Assembly: GCA_934776915.1 (NCBI GenBank) | Contig: CAKVNA010000004.1 | Coordinates: forward strand, 1 to 16,809 | Length of the DNA stretch: 16,809 bases | Direction of reading: 5' to 3' | From: an uncultured Clostridia bacterium | GTDB lineage: Bacteria > Bacillota > Clostridia > Christensenellales > UBA1242 | Shown here: positions 10,336 to 16,441 of the stretch, in pieces | Layout: each line of letters begins with the position of its first letter | How positions within the stretch are numbered: the first letter of the stretch is position 1 | Made by a program: the position numbers and the translations under genes | The notes under the pieces: generated by a model | What the model was told of the DNA's origin: nothing | The model's input: only the letters and a program-made list of their open reading frames with translations | The model's database searches: none

Positions 10336-10350
10336 GATTGCTGCTTTTTT
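10309..10350 (+). terminator. recF terminator overlapping the stop codon
   Basis: AAAAAAGCAG-T-AATCTC (10309-10325) pairs with GAGATT-G-CTGCTTTTTT (10334-10350) with one internal mismatch and an 8-base loop. The recF stop TGA (10333-10335) lies in the loop and the start of the 3' arm. The A and T runs at the two ends make it effective on both strands. Confidence 0.85.
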
Positions 10351-10352
10351 AA

Positions 10353-10437
10353 CATGATAGTTGCTACGCAACATGATAGCCACTTCGTGGCATGATAGTC
10401 GCCAAGGCGACATGATAGCAACTTCGTTGCATTAAGG
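10353..10437. repeat. Array of four variable palindromes spaced by ATGATA
   Basis: Four units with a 19-20 base period each combine a constant ATGATA with a different perfect palindrome: GTTGC-TAC-GCAAC (10360-10372), GCCAC-TTC-GTGGC (10379-10391), GTCGCC-AA-GGCGAC (10398-10411) and GCAAC-TTC-GTTGC (10418-10430). Three of the four have a CTNCG apex. After the last unit the spacer decays to ATTAAGG. The arms vary in sequence but always keep pairing. The array sits between the recF terminator and the Spo0A-box pair. A weaker related pattern, TGATAG, a CCGC/GCGG hairpin, then CATGATA, lies further right at about 10608-10657. This is not a CRISPR array: the units are too short and the spacers are palindromes. 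Confidence 0.9.
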
Positions 10438-10488
10438 TCGTTTAAGTTTTATATTTTTATAATAACATATTCCTACAACAATATATAT

Positions 10489-10549
10489 AATTCGACAAAA
10501 TAGGCATATATTTGATACTTTTCGCTTGTGGTGCGGGTTTTGTCGAATT
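10489..10549. promoter_or_regulatory. Inverted pair of Spo0A-box matches upstream of dnaA
   Basis: AATTCGACAAAA (10489-10500) and TTTTGTCGAATT (10538-10549) are a perfect 12-bp inverted repeat with a 37-base middle. Each arm contains the exact Spo0A recognition sequence TTTTGTCGAA. The pair lies about 240 bases upstream of the dnaA -35. Spo0A is known to bind at the B. subtilis origin and repress initiation during sporulation, so the same role is inferred here. Confidence 0.55.
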
Positions 10550-10789
10550 TATGGAAGTTTAAAGTTATTTTGGGATATCATTTAATATTTGATAAAATTA
10601 TGTATTAAATTGATAGTTACCGCATAAATAGCGGAGTTTAGCGTTTATTACATGATAAAAACCTTAAAACCCACATTATTTGGCACTTTTATGAATTATC
10701 TAACAATCTTCTCACCCCAAAAACCTTGTCAAGTAAATTCACCAACTTTTTTTTATTTTTATTTTTTCTTTCTTATTTTCATTTTGCCG

Positions 10790-10818
10790 TTGACATTAAA
10801 TATTATTTATAGTAAAAT
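10790..10818 (+). promoter_or_regulatory. dnaA promoter
   Basis: TTGACA (10790-10795), a 17-base spacer and TAAAAT (10813-10818) lie directly before dnaA. A T-rich tract (about 10747-10779) sits just upstream. The start site is expected near 10825, giving a leader of about 18 bases. No DnaA box is seen at this promoter. The rest of the 10438-10789 gap holds only the Spo0A pair and the weak palindrome noted above. Confidence 0.85.
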
Positions 10819-10842
10819 TATAATGTATATTTGGGGGTGCGT

Positions 10843-12192
10843 ATGAACAATGTGCTTTTTACACCGTGGAGCAAAGTGCTTAAGGAAATGCAAAGCGAAG
10901 TTACTGCTGTTAGCTACGATTTGTATCTTAAAACTTTGGAACCCATTAAGTATGAAGATGGCAAACTCATTTTTCTAGCGACAACGGAAAACAACAAAAA
11001 TCAACTCCTCAAACTTCATTACAACAAGTTATACAACGCTTGCGAAAAATACTTCGGGCCGATTGAGGAACTTATTGTTCTTGAACCAGACGAAGGCAAG
11101 GAACTTTTGGAAGAAGTTAGACAGGCGGAAGAAGAACTTAGAATTAAGCATGAGTTTGATGAAAAAAATAAACTCAACGAAAAATACACCTTTGACACCT
11201 TTGTTGTTGGTTCAAGCAATCAGGTCGTTTATTATGCTTGCAAAAATGTAGCAAAGAACCCTGGCAAAAATTTTAATCCGCTTTTTATATACGGTGGTGT
11301 TGGACTTGGTAAAACTCACCTTCTTCATGCCATTGGAAACGACATAAGAAAGAACTTCCCTAAAATTAAACTTTTGTATGTTACTTGCGAACAGTTTATG
11401 AACGACTTTACCAGGGCTATTAGGGAAAAGACAAATGAGGCGTTTAGGAAGAAATATAGAGAAATTGATGTTTTGATGGTTGACGACATTCAGTTCATCG
11501 CCAACAAAACAGGAACTCAAGAGGAATTCTTCCACACCTTCAACGACCTTTATCAGCACAACAAGCAAATTGTTCTTGCAAGCGACAAACACCCAAGGAA
11601 TATGGAAACGCTGGAAGAAAGATTGAAGTCAAGATTTGCTGGCGGACTTATTCAAGACATTCAAAAACCAGACTATGAAACAAGACTTGCTATTTTGGAA
11701 AAAAAGGTTATTTTGGAAAATTACAATGTTGAACCAAATGTGCTTTGCTATCTTGCAGAAAAGATTGATACGAATATTCGTGAACTGGAAGGAAGCCTAA
11801 ACAAAGTTGTGTCACTTGCCATGCTTATGGGCAAGCCACAGGCAACTATGTTTGAAGCGGAAGAAGCATTAAAGGACATTGAGTTTGACCGCTCGCAACA
11901 TTTGACTGTAGATAGAATTATTGACCTTGTGTGCAAATACTACAATGTCAAACGCAGCGACCTTGTGGGAAAGAAGAAAAACCAGGAAATTGTTGACCCT
12001 CGTCAAGTGTGCATGTATGTGGCGACAGAACTTTTAGATGTTCCACTTATGACCATTGGCGAAAGTATGGGCGGCAGGGACCACACAACGGTTATGCACG
12101 CTAGGGATAAGATTGCAGAAAACATGCGCAAGGACAAGGCTTTGAAGACGGAAATTGACGATCTCATTACAATGCTTAAGTCGGAAAGTTAA
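10843..12192 (+). CDS. dnaA: Chromosomal replication initiator DnaA
   Basis: DnaA binds the origin boxes and melts DNA to start replication. The 449 residues contain domain I (about 1-80), a short charged domain II (about 81-115), the AAA+ domain III with Walker A GGVGLGKT (151-158) and Walker B VLMVDDIQF (210-218), and the domain IV DNA-binding signature GGRDHTTVMHA (410-420), which reads DnaA boxes. Length is normal for Bacillota. ATG 10843 is chosen because GGGGGTG lies at the right distance; the in-frame TTG at 10831 overlaps that ribosome-binding site. It has its own strong promoter and is followed directly by oriC, so dnaN probably starts a separate unit. Confidence 0.98.
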   Translation: MNNVLFTPWSKVLKEMQSEVTAVSYDLYLKTLEPIKYEDGKLIFLATTENNKNQLLKLHYNKLYNACEKYFGPIEELIVLEPDEGKELLEEVRQAEEELRIKHEFDEKNKLNEKYTFDTFVVGSSNQVVYYACKNVAKNPGKNFNPLFIYGGVGLGKTHLLHAIGNDIRKNFPKIKLLYVTCEQFMNDFTRAIREKTNEAFRKKYREIDVLMVDDIQFIANKTGTQEEFFHTFNDLYQHNKQIVLASDKHPRNMETLEERLKSRFAGGLIQDIQKPDYETRLAILEKKVILENYNVEPNVLCYLAEKIDTNIRELEGSLNKVVSLAMLMGKPQATMFEAEEALKDIEFDRSQHLTVDRIIDLVCKYYNVKRSDLVGKKKNQEIVDPRQVCMYVATELLDVPLMTIGESMGGRDHTTVMHARDKIAENMRKDKALKTEIDDLITMLKSES

Positions 12193-12664
12193 GAAAAAAA
12201 GTGAAGAAAGTTGACACACTTTGCAAAAAAAATACGAATTTTGAAATGTTAAAGCTTTACAAATTATCCACAATTAAGAGCTTGTCCACCTAAAATGTTG
12301 ACAATTTTGACTTTTAAAAAACGGAAAAATGCAACAAATAAGGCTTAAATGCAAGGAAAAAGGGAGTTGTGCACATATCCACCGCCCTAATATTAAACTT
12401 AAAACTTATATATTACACTTGTATTTATAATATAGTAAAACCTAATTGCGATTTTGCAAAAAATGTGAGATATTAACAATTTCATACACTTATCCACAAT
12501 GTCACATTCGCCCATTTTGAAAGTTATCAACAACTAGAAATTGTGGGATTTAATGCAATTTTTGGATTTAAAAACACAATATGTTGTGGTTGTTTGTTTT
12601 AAAAAAAAGTTATGCACAACAAACATGCTACTATATATATTAAAAAAATAAAGGAGAAGAATAA
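12193..12664. other. oriC: Replication origin oriC between dnaA and dnaN
   Basis: This 472-base gene-free gap has two exact DnaA boxes TTATCCACA (12264-12272 and 12490-12498), the strong variant TTATGCACA (12610-12618), and near matches TTGTCCACC (12282-12290), TTGTGCACA (12367-12375), ATATCCACC (12375-12383) and TTATCAACA (12524-12532). All point the same way on the plus strand. The right end is AT-rich and suited to unwinding. I found no box cluster in the 10351-10842 gap, so this seems to be the only box region in the window. Genes on the minus strand to the left and plus strand to the right mostly run away from it. Confidence 0.93.
12610..12645 (+). promoter_or_regulatory. Last DnaA box, DnaA-trio candidate and unwinding tract
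   Basis: The box TTATGCACA (12610-12618) is followed after 9 bases by CTACTA (12628-12633) and then a TA/A-rich tract. Read on the lower strand this gives 3'-GATGAT-, the form of the DnaA-trio known at the B. subtilis origin. The dnaN promoter probably lies in the same stretch (TGC then TACTAT at 12629-12634), but its -35 is weak. Confidence 0.5.
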
Positions 12665-13771
12665 ATGAAAGTTACATGCGAAGGACTGGATTTGTCTGTT
12701 GCGACTGCACAAGTTATCAAGGCAATATCCTCAAAGACAACAAACCCTGTTTTGGAAGGAATTAAGTTGACAGCAGAAAACGATATGTTGAAGTTGTCTG
12801 CAACTGACCTTGAGCTTGCTATTGAAAAGACAATTAAGGCAGATGTTAAGATGGAAGGAGAAGCTGTTGTTCCTGGAAAGTTCTTTTCGGAGTTTGTTAG
12901 GAAACTTATAAATGACAGAATTGAACTGGAACTTAATGACAAGAATCAGCTTAAAATAAATTATACTGATAGCGAAAGTTATGTTCAATGCTACAATGTT
13001 AAGGAATTCCCTAACCTAGAGATTTTGGGTGAGAGTGAATATTTTGTGGTGTCGAAGAAAGATTTTAAAACATTGGTGGCAAAGTCCATTTTCTCAACAG
13101 CTCTTGACGACACAAGACCAATCTTAAAAGGTGTTTGCTTTGAAATAGGCAAAAATGAAATTACAGCAGTTGGACTTGACGGCTATAGACTTGCACTTTG
13201 CAAAAAGAGAGTTGTGGAAAGCAGTGTGGAAACACGCATTGTAGTCCCAGCCAAGAGTTTGACGGAAATTTCAAAATTCCTTGAGGACAGTGACGAGGAA
13301 ATTAAGATTTGCGTGCAGAAGAATTTTCTTATGGTGGAAATTGACAGCACCAAAATTATTTCTCGACTTATCGAAGGCGATTTCATAAACTACAGACAAA
13401 TTGTGCCAAGTGAATTTTCTACAAGCATAATAATTTCAAGAAATATGTTTGAAGAAGCCATTGAAAGAACTTCCATTTTGTCCAGAATTGATAGAAATAA
13501 CTTGGTGAAATTTGAAATAAAAGAAAAGATTTTGACACTGACATCAAACTCTGATATTGGAAATATTAGAGAAAACATCGGCATTGCCCTAACCGGCAAC
13601 GATTTGACTATTGCCTTCAACTCAAGATACTTCTCGGAAGGTCTAAGAACCATGAGTGACGAAGCAATTAAAATTTCATTTAACACTCCATCAAGTCCTT
13701 GTGTTGTGACACCAGTTGAAGGTGATGAATACTTATATCTCATTTTGCCAGTGCGTATCATAACACAATAA
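12665..13771 (+). CDS. dnaN: DNA polymerase III sliding clamp (beta subunit)
   Basis: DnaN forms the ring that holds the polymerase on DNA and serves as a docking site for replication and repair proteins. The 368-residue protein has the normal length and three-domain pattern: LEGIKLTA and TDLELAIEK in domain 1, DTRPILKGVCFEI and GLDGYRLAL in domain 2, and a C-terminal YLILPVRI, the usual clamp ending that forms part of the protein-binding pocket. ATG 12665 follows GGAG at good spacing. It lies directly right of oriC and ends before a gap with a strong terminator, so it is probably transcribed alone or with read-through from dnaA. Confidence 0.98.
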   Translation: MKVTCEGLDLSVATAQVIKAISSKTTNPVLEGIKLTAENDMLKLSATDLELAIEKTIKADVKMEGEAVVPGKFFSEFVRKLINDRIELELNDKNQLKINYTDSESYVQCYNVKEFPNLEILGESEYFVVSKKDFKTLVAKSIFSTALDDTRPILKGVCFEIGKNEITAVGLDGYRLALCKKRVVESSVETRIVVPAKSLTEISKFLEDSDEEIKICVQKNFLMVEIDSTKIISRLIEGDFINYRQIVPSEFSTSIIISRNMFEEAIERTSILSRIDRNNLVKFEIKEKILTLTSNSDIGNIRENIGIALTGNDLTIAFNSRYFSEGLRTMSDEAIKISFNTPSSPCVVTPVEGDEYLYLILPVRIITQ

Positions 13772-13841
13772 CTGCGTTATGGACTTGCAAGCAAGAGAGT
13801 AAATTTATTGCTTTGTTTGCTCTGCTAGAAATCTAAATTTT

Positions 13842-13874
13842 AAAGAACAGGTCAATGACTTGTTCTTTTTTTTT
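13842..13874 (+). terminator. dnaN terminator
   Basis: An 11-bp stem with one G-U pair (AAGAACAGGTC at 13843-13853, GACTTGTTCTT at 13857-13867) and a 3-base loop runs into a T tract ending at 13874. It lies about 70 bases after the dnaN stop. Confidence 0.85.
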
Positions 13875-13917
13875 GAACGAAAGAAGACTAAAAAGTGAAG
13901 TTTTGTAAAAAATGCTA

Positions 13918-13956
13918 ATTCAAGGTGTGTGCCTGCACTAAGGGGGGGGACACTCA
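13918..13956 (+). repeat. Copy 1 of GTGTGTGCC...GACACTCA element
   Basis: ATTCAAGGTGTGTGCCT (13918-13934) is repeated exactly at 14363-14379; both copies continue with CAC and later reach GACACTCA (13949-13956 here). This copy has an eight-G run in the middle. Weak similarity continues past the repeat (ATCAGCTTT here, ATGAGCTTT in copy 2). The rest of 13957-14104 is AT-rich with nothing recognised, and 14105-14130 is an A11-T8-A7 block likely to bend DNA. Confidence 0.7.
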
Positions 13957-14143
13957 TAACAAATCAGCTTTTTAAATAAAACAATAGGGACTATATTTTT
14001 CGTTCTTTTTCGGTCAAAAGTAAAAAATTTCCAAAAATAGACAATTTTCTCAAAAAAAATTTTTGATGTAAAACTCACTATTTATGCCGGTTTTGGCGTT
14101 TGGTAAAAAAAAAAATTTTTTTTAAAAAAAGTGACACCAACTA

Positions 14144-14172
14144 TTGACAATGGCAATTTCGTAGTTTAAAAT
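14144..14172 (+). promoter_or_regulatory. Strong promoter in the dnaN downstream gap
   Basis: TTGACA (14144-14149), a 17-base spacer and TAAAAT (14167-14172) form a near-perfect promoter, with an A/T block upstream (14105-14130) that could help polymerase binding. The nearest start codon is almost 300 bases away. The predicted start site, about 14179, is the first base of an RNA helix. Confidence 0.8.
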
Positions 14173-14178
14173 TGAAGT

Positions 14179-14335
14179 GTAAGGTTTGCAAGGTAGTCTG
14201 TTCTAGATAGGGCGATTGCAAGTTTTACAGGCGACATACTACAATCTCACTACGCATGCAAAGTGTGACAGTGTGTTGCCACAAAATTTCCCTTATAATA
14301 ATACGAAACTATTATTTTTGTGGAAATAATTTTTT
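14179..14335 (+). ncRNA. Candidate structured small RNA of unknown family
   Basis: Starting at the expected transcription start, three helices follow in series. Helix 1 pairs 14179-14191 with 14216-14228 (13 bp, three G-U pairs). Helix 2 pairs GGCGACA (14230-14236) with TGTTGCC (14274-14280) and encloses TCTCACT/AGTGTGA (14245-14251 with 14262-14268). Helix 3 pairs CCACAAA (14279-14285) with TTTGTGG (14317-14323) and contains AATAATA/TATTATT; it is followed by AAATAA and a six-T run ending at 14335, a possible terminator. The G-U pairs suggest pressure to keep the fold. No reading frame is present. It does not fit 6S, SRP, tmRNA or RNase P RNA patterns that I know. It could instead be the first part of a long leader for the 313-aa gene. 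Confidence 0.55.
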
Positions 14336-14427
14336 GAAGGCTCCCCTGCTTTGAATAATATTATTCAAGGTGTGTGCCTTCACATATAACTGTTTTTAAG
14401 AAAAAGAGTTATATTGGCAGACACTCA
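14336..14427 (+). promoter_or_regulatory. Structured leader with copy 2 of the element and competing hairpins
   Basis: GAAGGC (14336-14341) can pair with GCCTTC (14376-14381), enclosing the 18-base palindrome TTGAATAATATTATTCAA (14351-14368). Alternatively GTGTGTGCC (14370-14378) can pair with GGCAGACAC (14416-14424, one mismatch), enclosing the hairpin ATATAACT/AGTTATAT (14384-14391 with 14407-14414) and its inner T5/A5 helix. The two folds share the GCC and exclude each other. The region lies 40 bases before the start codon of the 313-aa gene, so it may control that gene. Confidence 0.5.
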
Positions 14428-14466
14428 AAAAAGAGATGAGCTTTGACGAAAAAAAAGAGGTTTAAT

Positions 14467-15408
14467 ATGACTATGCGAAATTATAGCGAAGATGAAATTT
14501 GGGTAATTTGCAGAAGTGCGGTGACGGAAAATTATAAAATTTTGCGTTCTATCTTTGGCAAGGATATTTATTCAAAGCCTTCGCAATTTTCAACAAGGGA
14601 TAAAAGAGATTTCTTGGCGGAAGCTCAAACTGCTATTGCAAAACGCTTTTGCCTTTATGATGACGATGCAAGTGAATATTGCAGAAGTCTTATTCAAAAC
14701 AAAAAAAATTGGCAAGACAGTTTGTCTAAAGAAAACTTGGTTAGTTTGTTTCTTTTGCAAAACAGAGCAATTTCAATAGCGCTCAAAAACTGCAGACTTC
14801 CACAAGTTATTGAGGACAAAATTGAAGATCTTGCCGACCGTGACTTCCTTGCAACTCCAATAAAAAAACAAGCGAAAGTTAAGGGACTTGCGGGCATAAA
14901 GAAAAACCTAAAAGGCGACCTAGCAAAAGTTGAAACTTATAAGCATGTTATGATGCCAATTATGGAATGGATTGCAAAGTGGTATAAACTTGAAATTTCA
15001 TACAACCCATTTGCTTATCTTGAAAAACGCTTTGGAAGAATAACAGCTGAAGACTACTACAAGATGATTAAAAACACAGAGCTTGGTGTTGACCTAAATG
15101 GCAATCTTATTTCACGAGGGGTTGACGGAACAATTTATGTCAATGACGAAATACTTCCAGACGGCTATGTCATAGACTTTGGTATGGAAATCAAAACTCC
15201 TTATGAAGATGAAGAGGAAGCGACTGATTATTCTGAATATTTTGCGTCGGCACAAAAAGAAAATGAAAAAGAGTTGTCCACAAAAAAAGCTGAAGTTGTG
15301 GAAAAATATATCAAAAAAAATAAAAGTCTGAAAGAAAAGTTAATAACGAATGACGATTCAGAAAAAGCAAACAACGAAGTTCAAGGCGAATTTGACTTTG
15401 AATTTTAG
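14467..15408 (+). CDS. Unrecognised protein (313 aa) between dnaN and rpmH
   Basis: I do not recognise the family. The protein is soluble-looking, with no signal peptide or membrane segment. Residues about 1-180 are mixed alpha-helical in character; a middle block (about 175-255) contains WYKLEISYNPFAYLEKRFG, AEDYYKMIKNTELGVDLNGN and DGTIYVNDEILPDGYVIDFG; the last 60 residues are charged and probably flexible. The C-terminus ends QGEFDFEF (306-313), which resembles the six-residue clamp-binding form Q-x-x-hydrophobic-x-hydrophobic. ATG 14467 is chosen because GAGG lies 6 bases upstream; the in-frame TTG at 14443 has no such site. It may be read from the strong promoter at 14144 through a structured leader. 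Codon use looks like the neighbours, so recent transfer is not obvious. Confidence 0.85.
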   Translation: MTMRNYSEDEIWVICRSAVTENYKILRSIFGKDIYSKPSQFSTRDKRDFLAEAQTAIAKRFCLYDDDASEYCRSLIQNKKNWQDSLSKENLVSLFLLQNRAISIALKNCRLPQVIEDKIEDLADRDFLATPIKKQAKVKGLAGIKKNLKGDLAKVETYKHVMMPIMEWIAKWYKLEISYNPFAYLEKRFGRITAEDYYKMIKNTELGVDLNGNLISRGVDGTIYVNDEILPDGYVIDFGMEIKTPYEDEEEATDYSEYFASAQKENEKELSTKKAEVVEKYIKKNKSLKEKLITNDDSEKANNEVQGEFDFEF

Positions 15409-15480
15409 CGGAGTTTAGAGCCAAATTATACAGACGGACTGGTCGGTATAGTTAAAAATATATTATAATTACTTTATATG

Positions 15481-15509
15481 TGAGGTGTGAGAGAAATTCT
15501 CATGCCTCA
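15481..15509 (+). terminator. Hairpin downstream of the 313-aa gene
   Basis: TGAGG-tg-TGAGA (15481-15492) pairs with TCTCA-tg-CCTCA (15498-15509), a symmetric stem with a TG/TG internal loop. It is followed by an AT-rich stretch with only a weak T run (about 15525-15529), so it is a possible but imperfect terminator; an RNA-processing or protein-binding hairpin is also possible. Confidence 0.45.
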
Positions 15510-15549
15510 TATCTTCATAAATAATTTTTCAACAAATTCCAAAAAACTG

Positions 15550-15578
15550 TTGACAAATGAAAATAAATCTATTACACT
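15550..15578 (+). promoter_or_regulatory. rpmH-rnpA-yidD-yidC promoter
   Basis: TTGACA (15550-15555), a 17-base spacer and TACACT (15573-15578). The start is expected near 15585, giving an 84-base leader before rpmH. No other promoter is visible within the following genes, which are spaced by 3 bases or overlap. Confidence 0.85.
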
Positions 15579-15585
15579 TTGGGAG

Positions 15586-15649
15586 CAAGTTTAATTTTGA
15601 AGACTGATTGTTCGGCAAAAAAACAACAGTTAAATCGTGGACAAACTTG
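15586..15649 (+). promoter_or_regulatory. Folded leader of rpmH
   Basis: CAAGTTT (15586-15592) pairs with AAACTTG (15643-15649), and inside it ACTG-a-TTGTT (15603-15612) pairs with AACAACAGT (15622-15630) with one bulged base and a 9-base loop. The outer helix starts at the predicted first base of the transcript. The strong GGAGG ribosome-binding site (15659-15663) is left free. A control role in ribosomal protein L34 synthesis is inferred only from position. Confidence 0.5.
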
Positions 15650-15668
15650 AGAATTTTAGGAGGTACCT

Positions 15669-15806
15669 ATGGAAAAGGGAACATATCAACCAAACAAACG
15701 CTCACGAAGCAAAGTTCACGGTTTTAGAAAGAGAATGGCAACCAAGAACGGAAGAAAAGTGCTTGCTCGCCGTAGAAATCGTGGCAGAAAACATCTTTCC
15801 GCTTAA
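15669..15806 (+). CDS. rpmH: Large ribosomal subunit protein bL34
   Basis: A 45-residue, highly basic protein with the bL34 pattern: [20 protein letters not shown], then [20 protein letters not shown], ending HLSA. L34 is a small protein of the large subunit that binds 23S rRNA. The usual length is 44-46. ATG 15669 follows a strong GGAGG at good spacing. It is first in the rpmH-rnpA-yidD-yidC operon and is separated from rnpA by only 3 bases. Confidence 0.98.
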   Translation: MEKGTYQPNKRSRSKVHGFRKRMATKNGRKVLARRRNRGRKHLSA

Positions 15807-15809
15807 ACT

Positions 15810-16139
15810 ATGTTAAGAGCAAAAAATAGACTCAAAAAAAGAAAAGAATTTTCTTATATATACCGAAAAGGCGAAGTTTATTTCGCAAAAGACCTTACAC
15901 TTTTTGTTAGCAAAACAAGGTTTAATCAATCTAAAGTGGGTTTTTCTGTAAGCAACAAGGTGGGAAACAGTGTTGTTCGTCACAAGCTTAAAAGAAGACT
16001 TAGTGAAATTGTTAGAGTTAGGCTTCAATCTTTCCCTATCGCAAATTATGTGCTTGTGGCAAAGCCAAGTGCAGTGGAACATGATTTTCATGAACTTGTG
16101 AGGGAAATTGAAAACTTGTTTCAAAAGGTTAAGTTGTGA
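15810..16139 (+). CDS. rnpA: Ribonuclease P protein component
   Basis: RnpA is the protein cofactor of RNase P, the ribozyme that trims the 5' leader of precursor tRNAs. The 109-residue protein is basic and of usual length. It shows LKKRKEFSYIYRKG at the start, VGFSVSNKVGNSVVRHKLKRRLSEIVR (about 43-69), the family's RNA-binding block in which RN is usual and RH is seen here, and YVLVAKPSA (80-88). It lacks a clear ribosome-binding site; with a 3-base gap from rpmH, translational coupling is likely. Its stop overlaps the yidD start by 4 bases (GTGA). Confidence 0.96.
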   Translation: MLRAKNRLKKRKEFSYIYRKGEVYFAKDLTLFVSKTRFNQSKVGFSVSNKVGNSVVRHKLKRRLSEIVRVRLQSFPIANYVLVAKPSAVEHDFHELVREIENLFQKVKL

Positions 16140-16441
16140 GAAATAGTTTTAAAAACAAGACAGTGTGGCAAAAGATTATTTTTGTGTTACTCTTTCCCAT
16201 ATATATCATTGTTATGGGGCTTGTCAAACTATACAAATATATCCTATCTCCACTTCTTCCGCATGCGTGCAGGTTTTATCCTACTTGCTCGGAATACTTT
16301 TTAGGGGCTGTTCGTGAATATGGCGTTTTTCGTGGAATGACTTTGGGAGTAGGGCGAATTTTTCGGTGTAACCCTTGGTCAAAGGGTGGATTTGACCCCG
16401 TAAAACCAAATATTAAAGGAAATATAAAATGGCTGTTATGA
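16136..16441 (+). CDS. yidD: Membrane protein insertion efficiency factor YidD
   Basis: YidD is a small membrane-associated protein that aids insertion of membrane proteins together with YidC. The 101 residues have one N-terminal hydrophobic segment (about 13-32), then the family core CRFYPTCSEYFLGAVREYG (45-63) and RIFRCNPWSKGGFDPV (75-89), with the conserved cysteines C45, C51 and C78. The start is GTG 16136, overlapping the rnpA stop, with AAGG upstream. The 3' end overlaps the yidC start by 13 bases. The length is a little above the usual 70-90 residues because of the N-terminal segment. Confidence 0.95.
   Translation: MRNSFKNKTVWQKIIFVLLFPIYIIVMGLVKLYKYILSPLLPHACRFYPTCSEYFLGAVREYGVFRGMTLGVGRIFRCNPWSKGGFDPVKPNIKGNIKWLL

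Noticed and set aside
10353..10437. CRISPR array
   Set aside because: The constant part is only 6-8 bases, the period is 19-20, and the variable parts are palindromes. No cas genes are present.
10652..10846. 64-aa open frame upstream of dnaA
   Set aside because: It has no ribosome-binding site, runs through the dnaA promoter and leader, and its composition is that of translated T-rich DNA.
14179..14335. 6S RNA, SRP RNA or tmRNA
   Set aside because: The predicted RNA is a row of separate hairpins without the long end-to-end helix of 6S, and lacks the conserved SRP loop and tmRNA end sequences.
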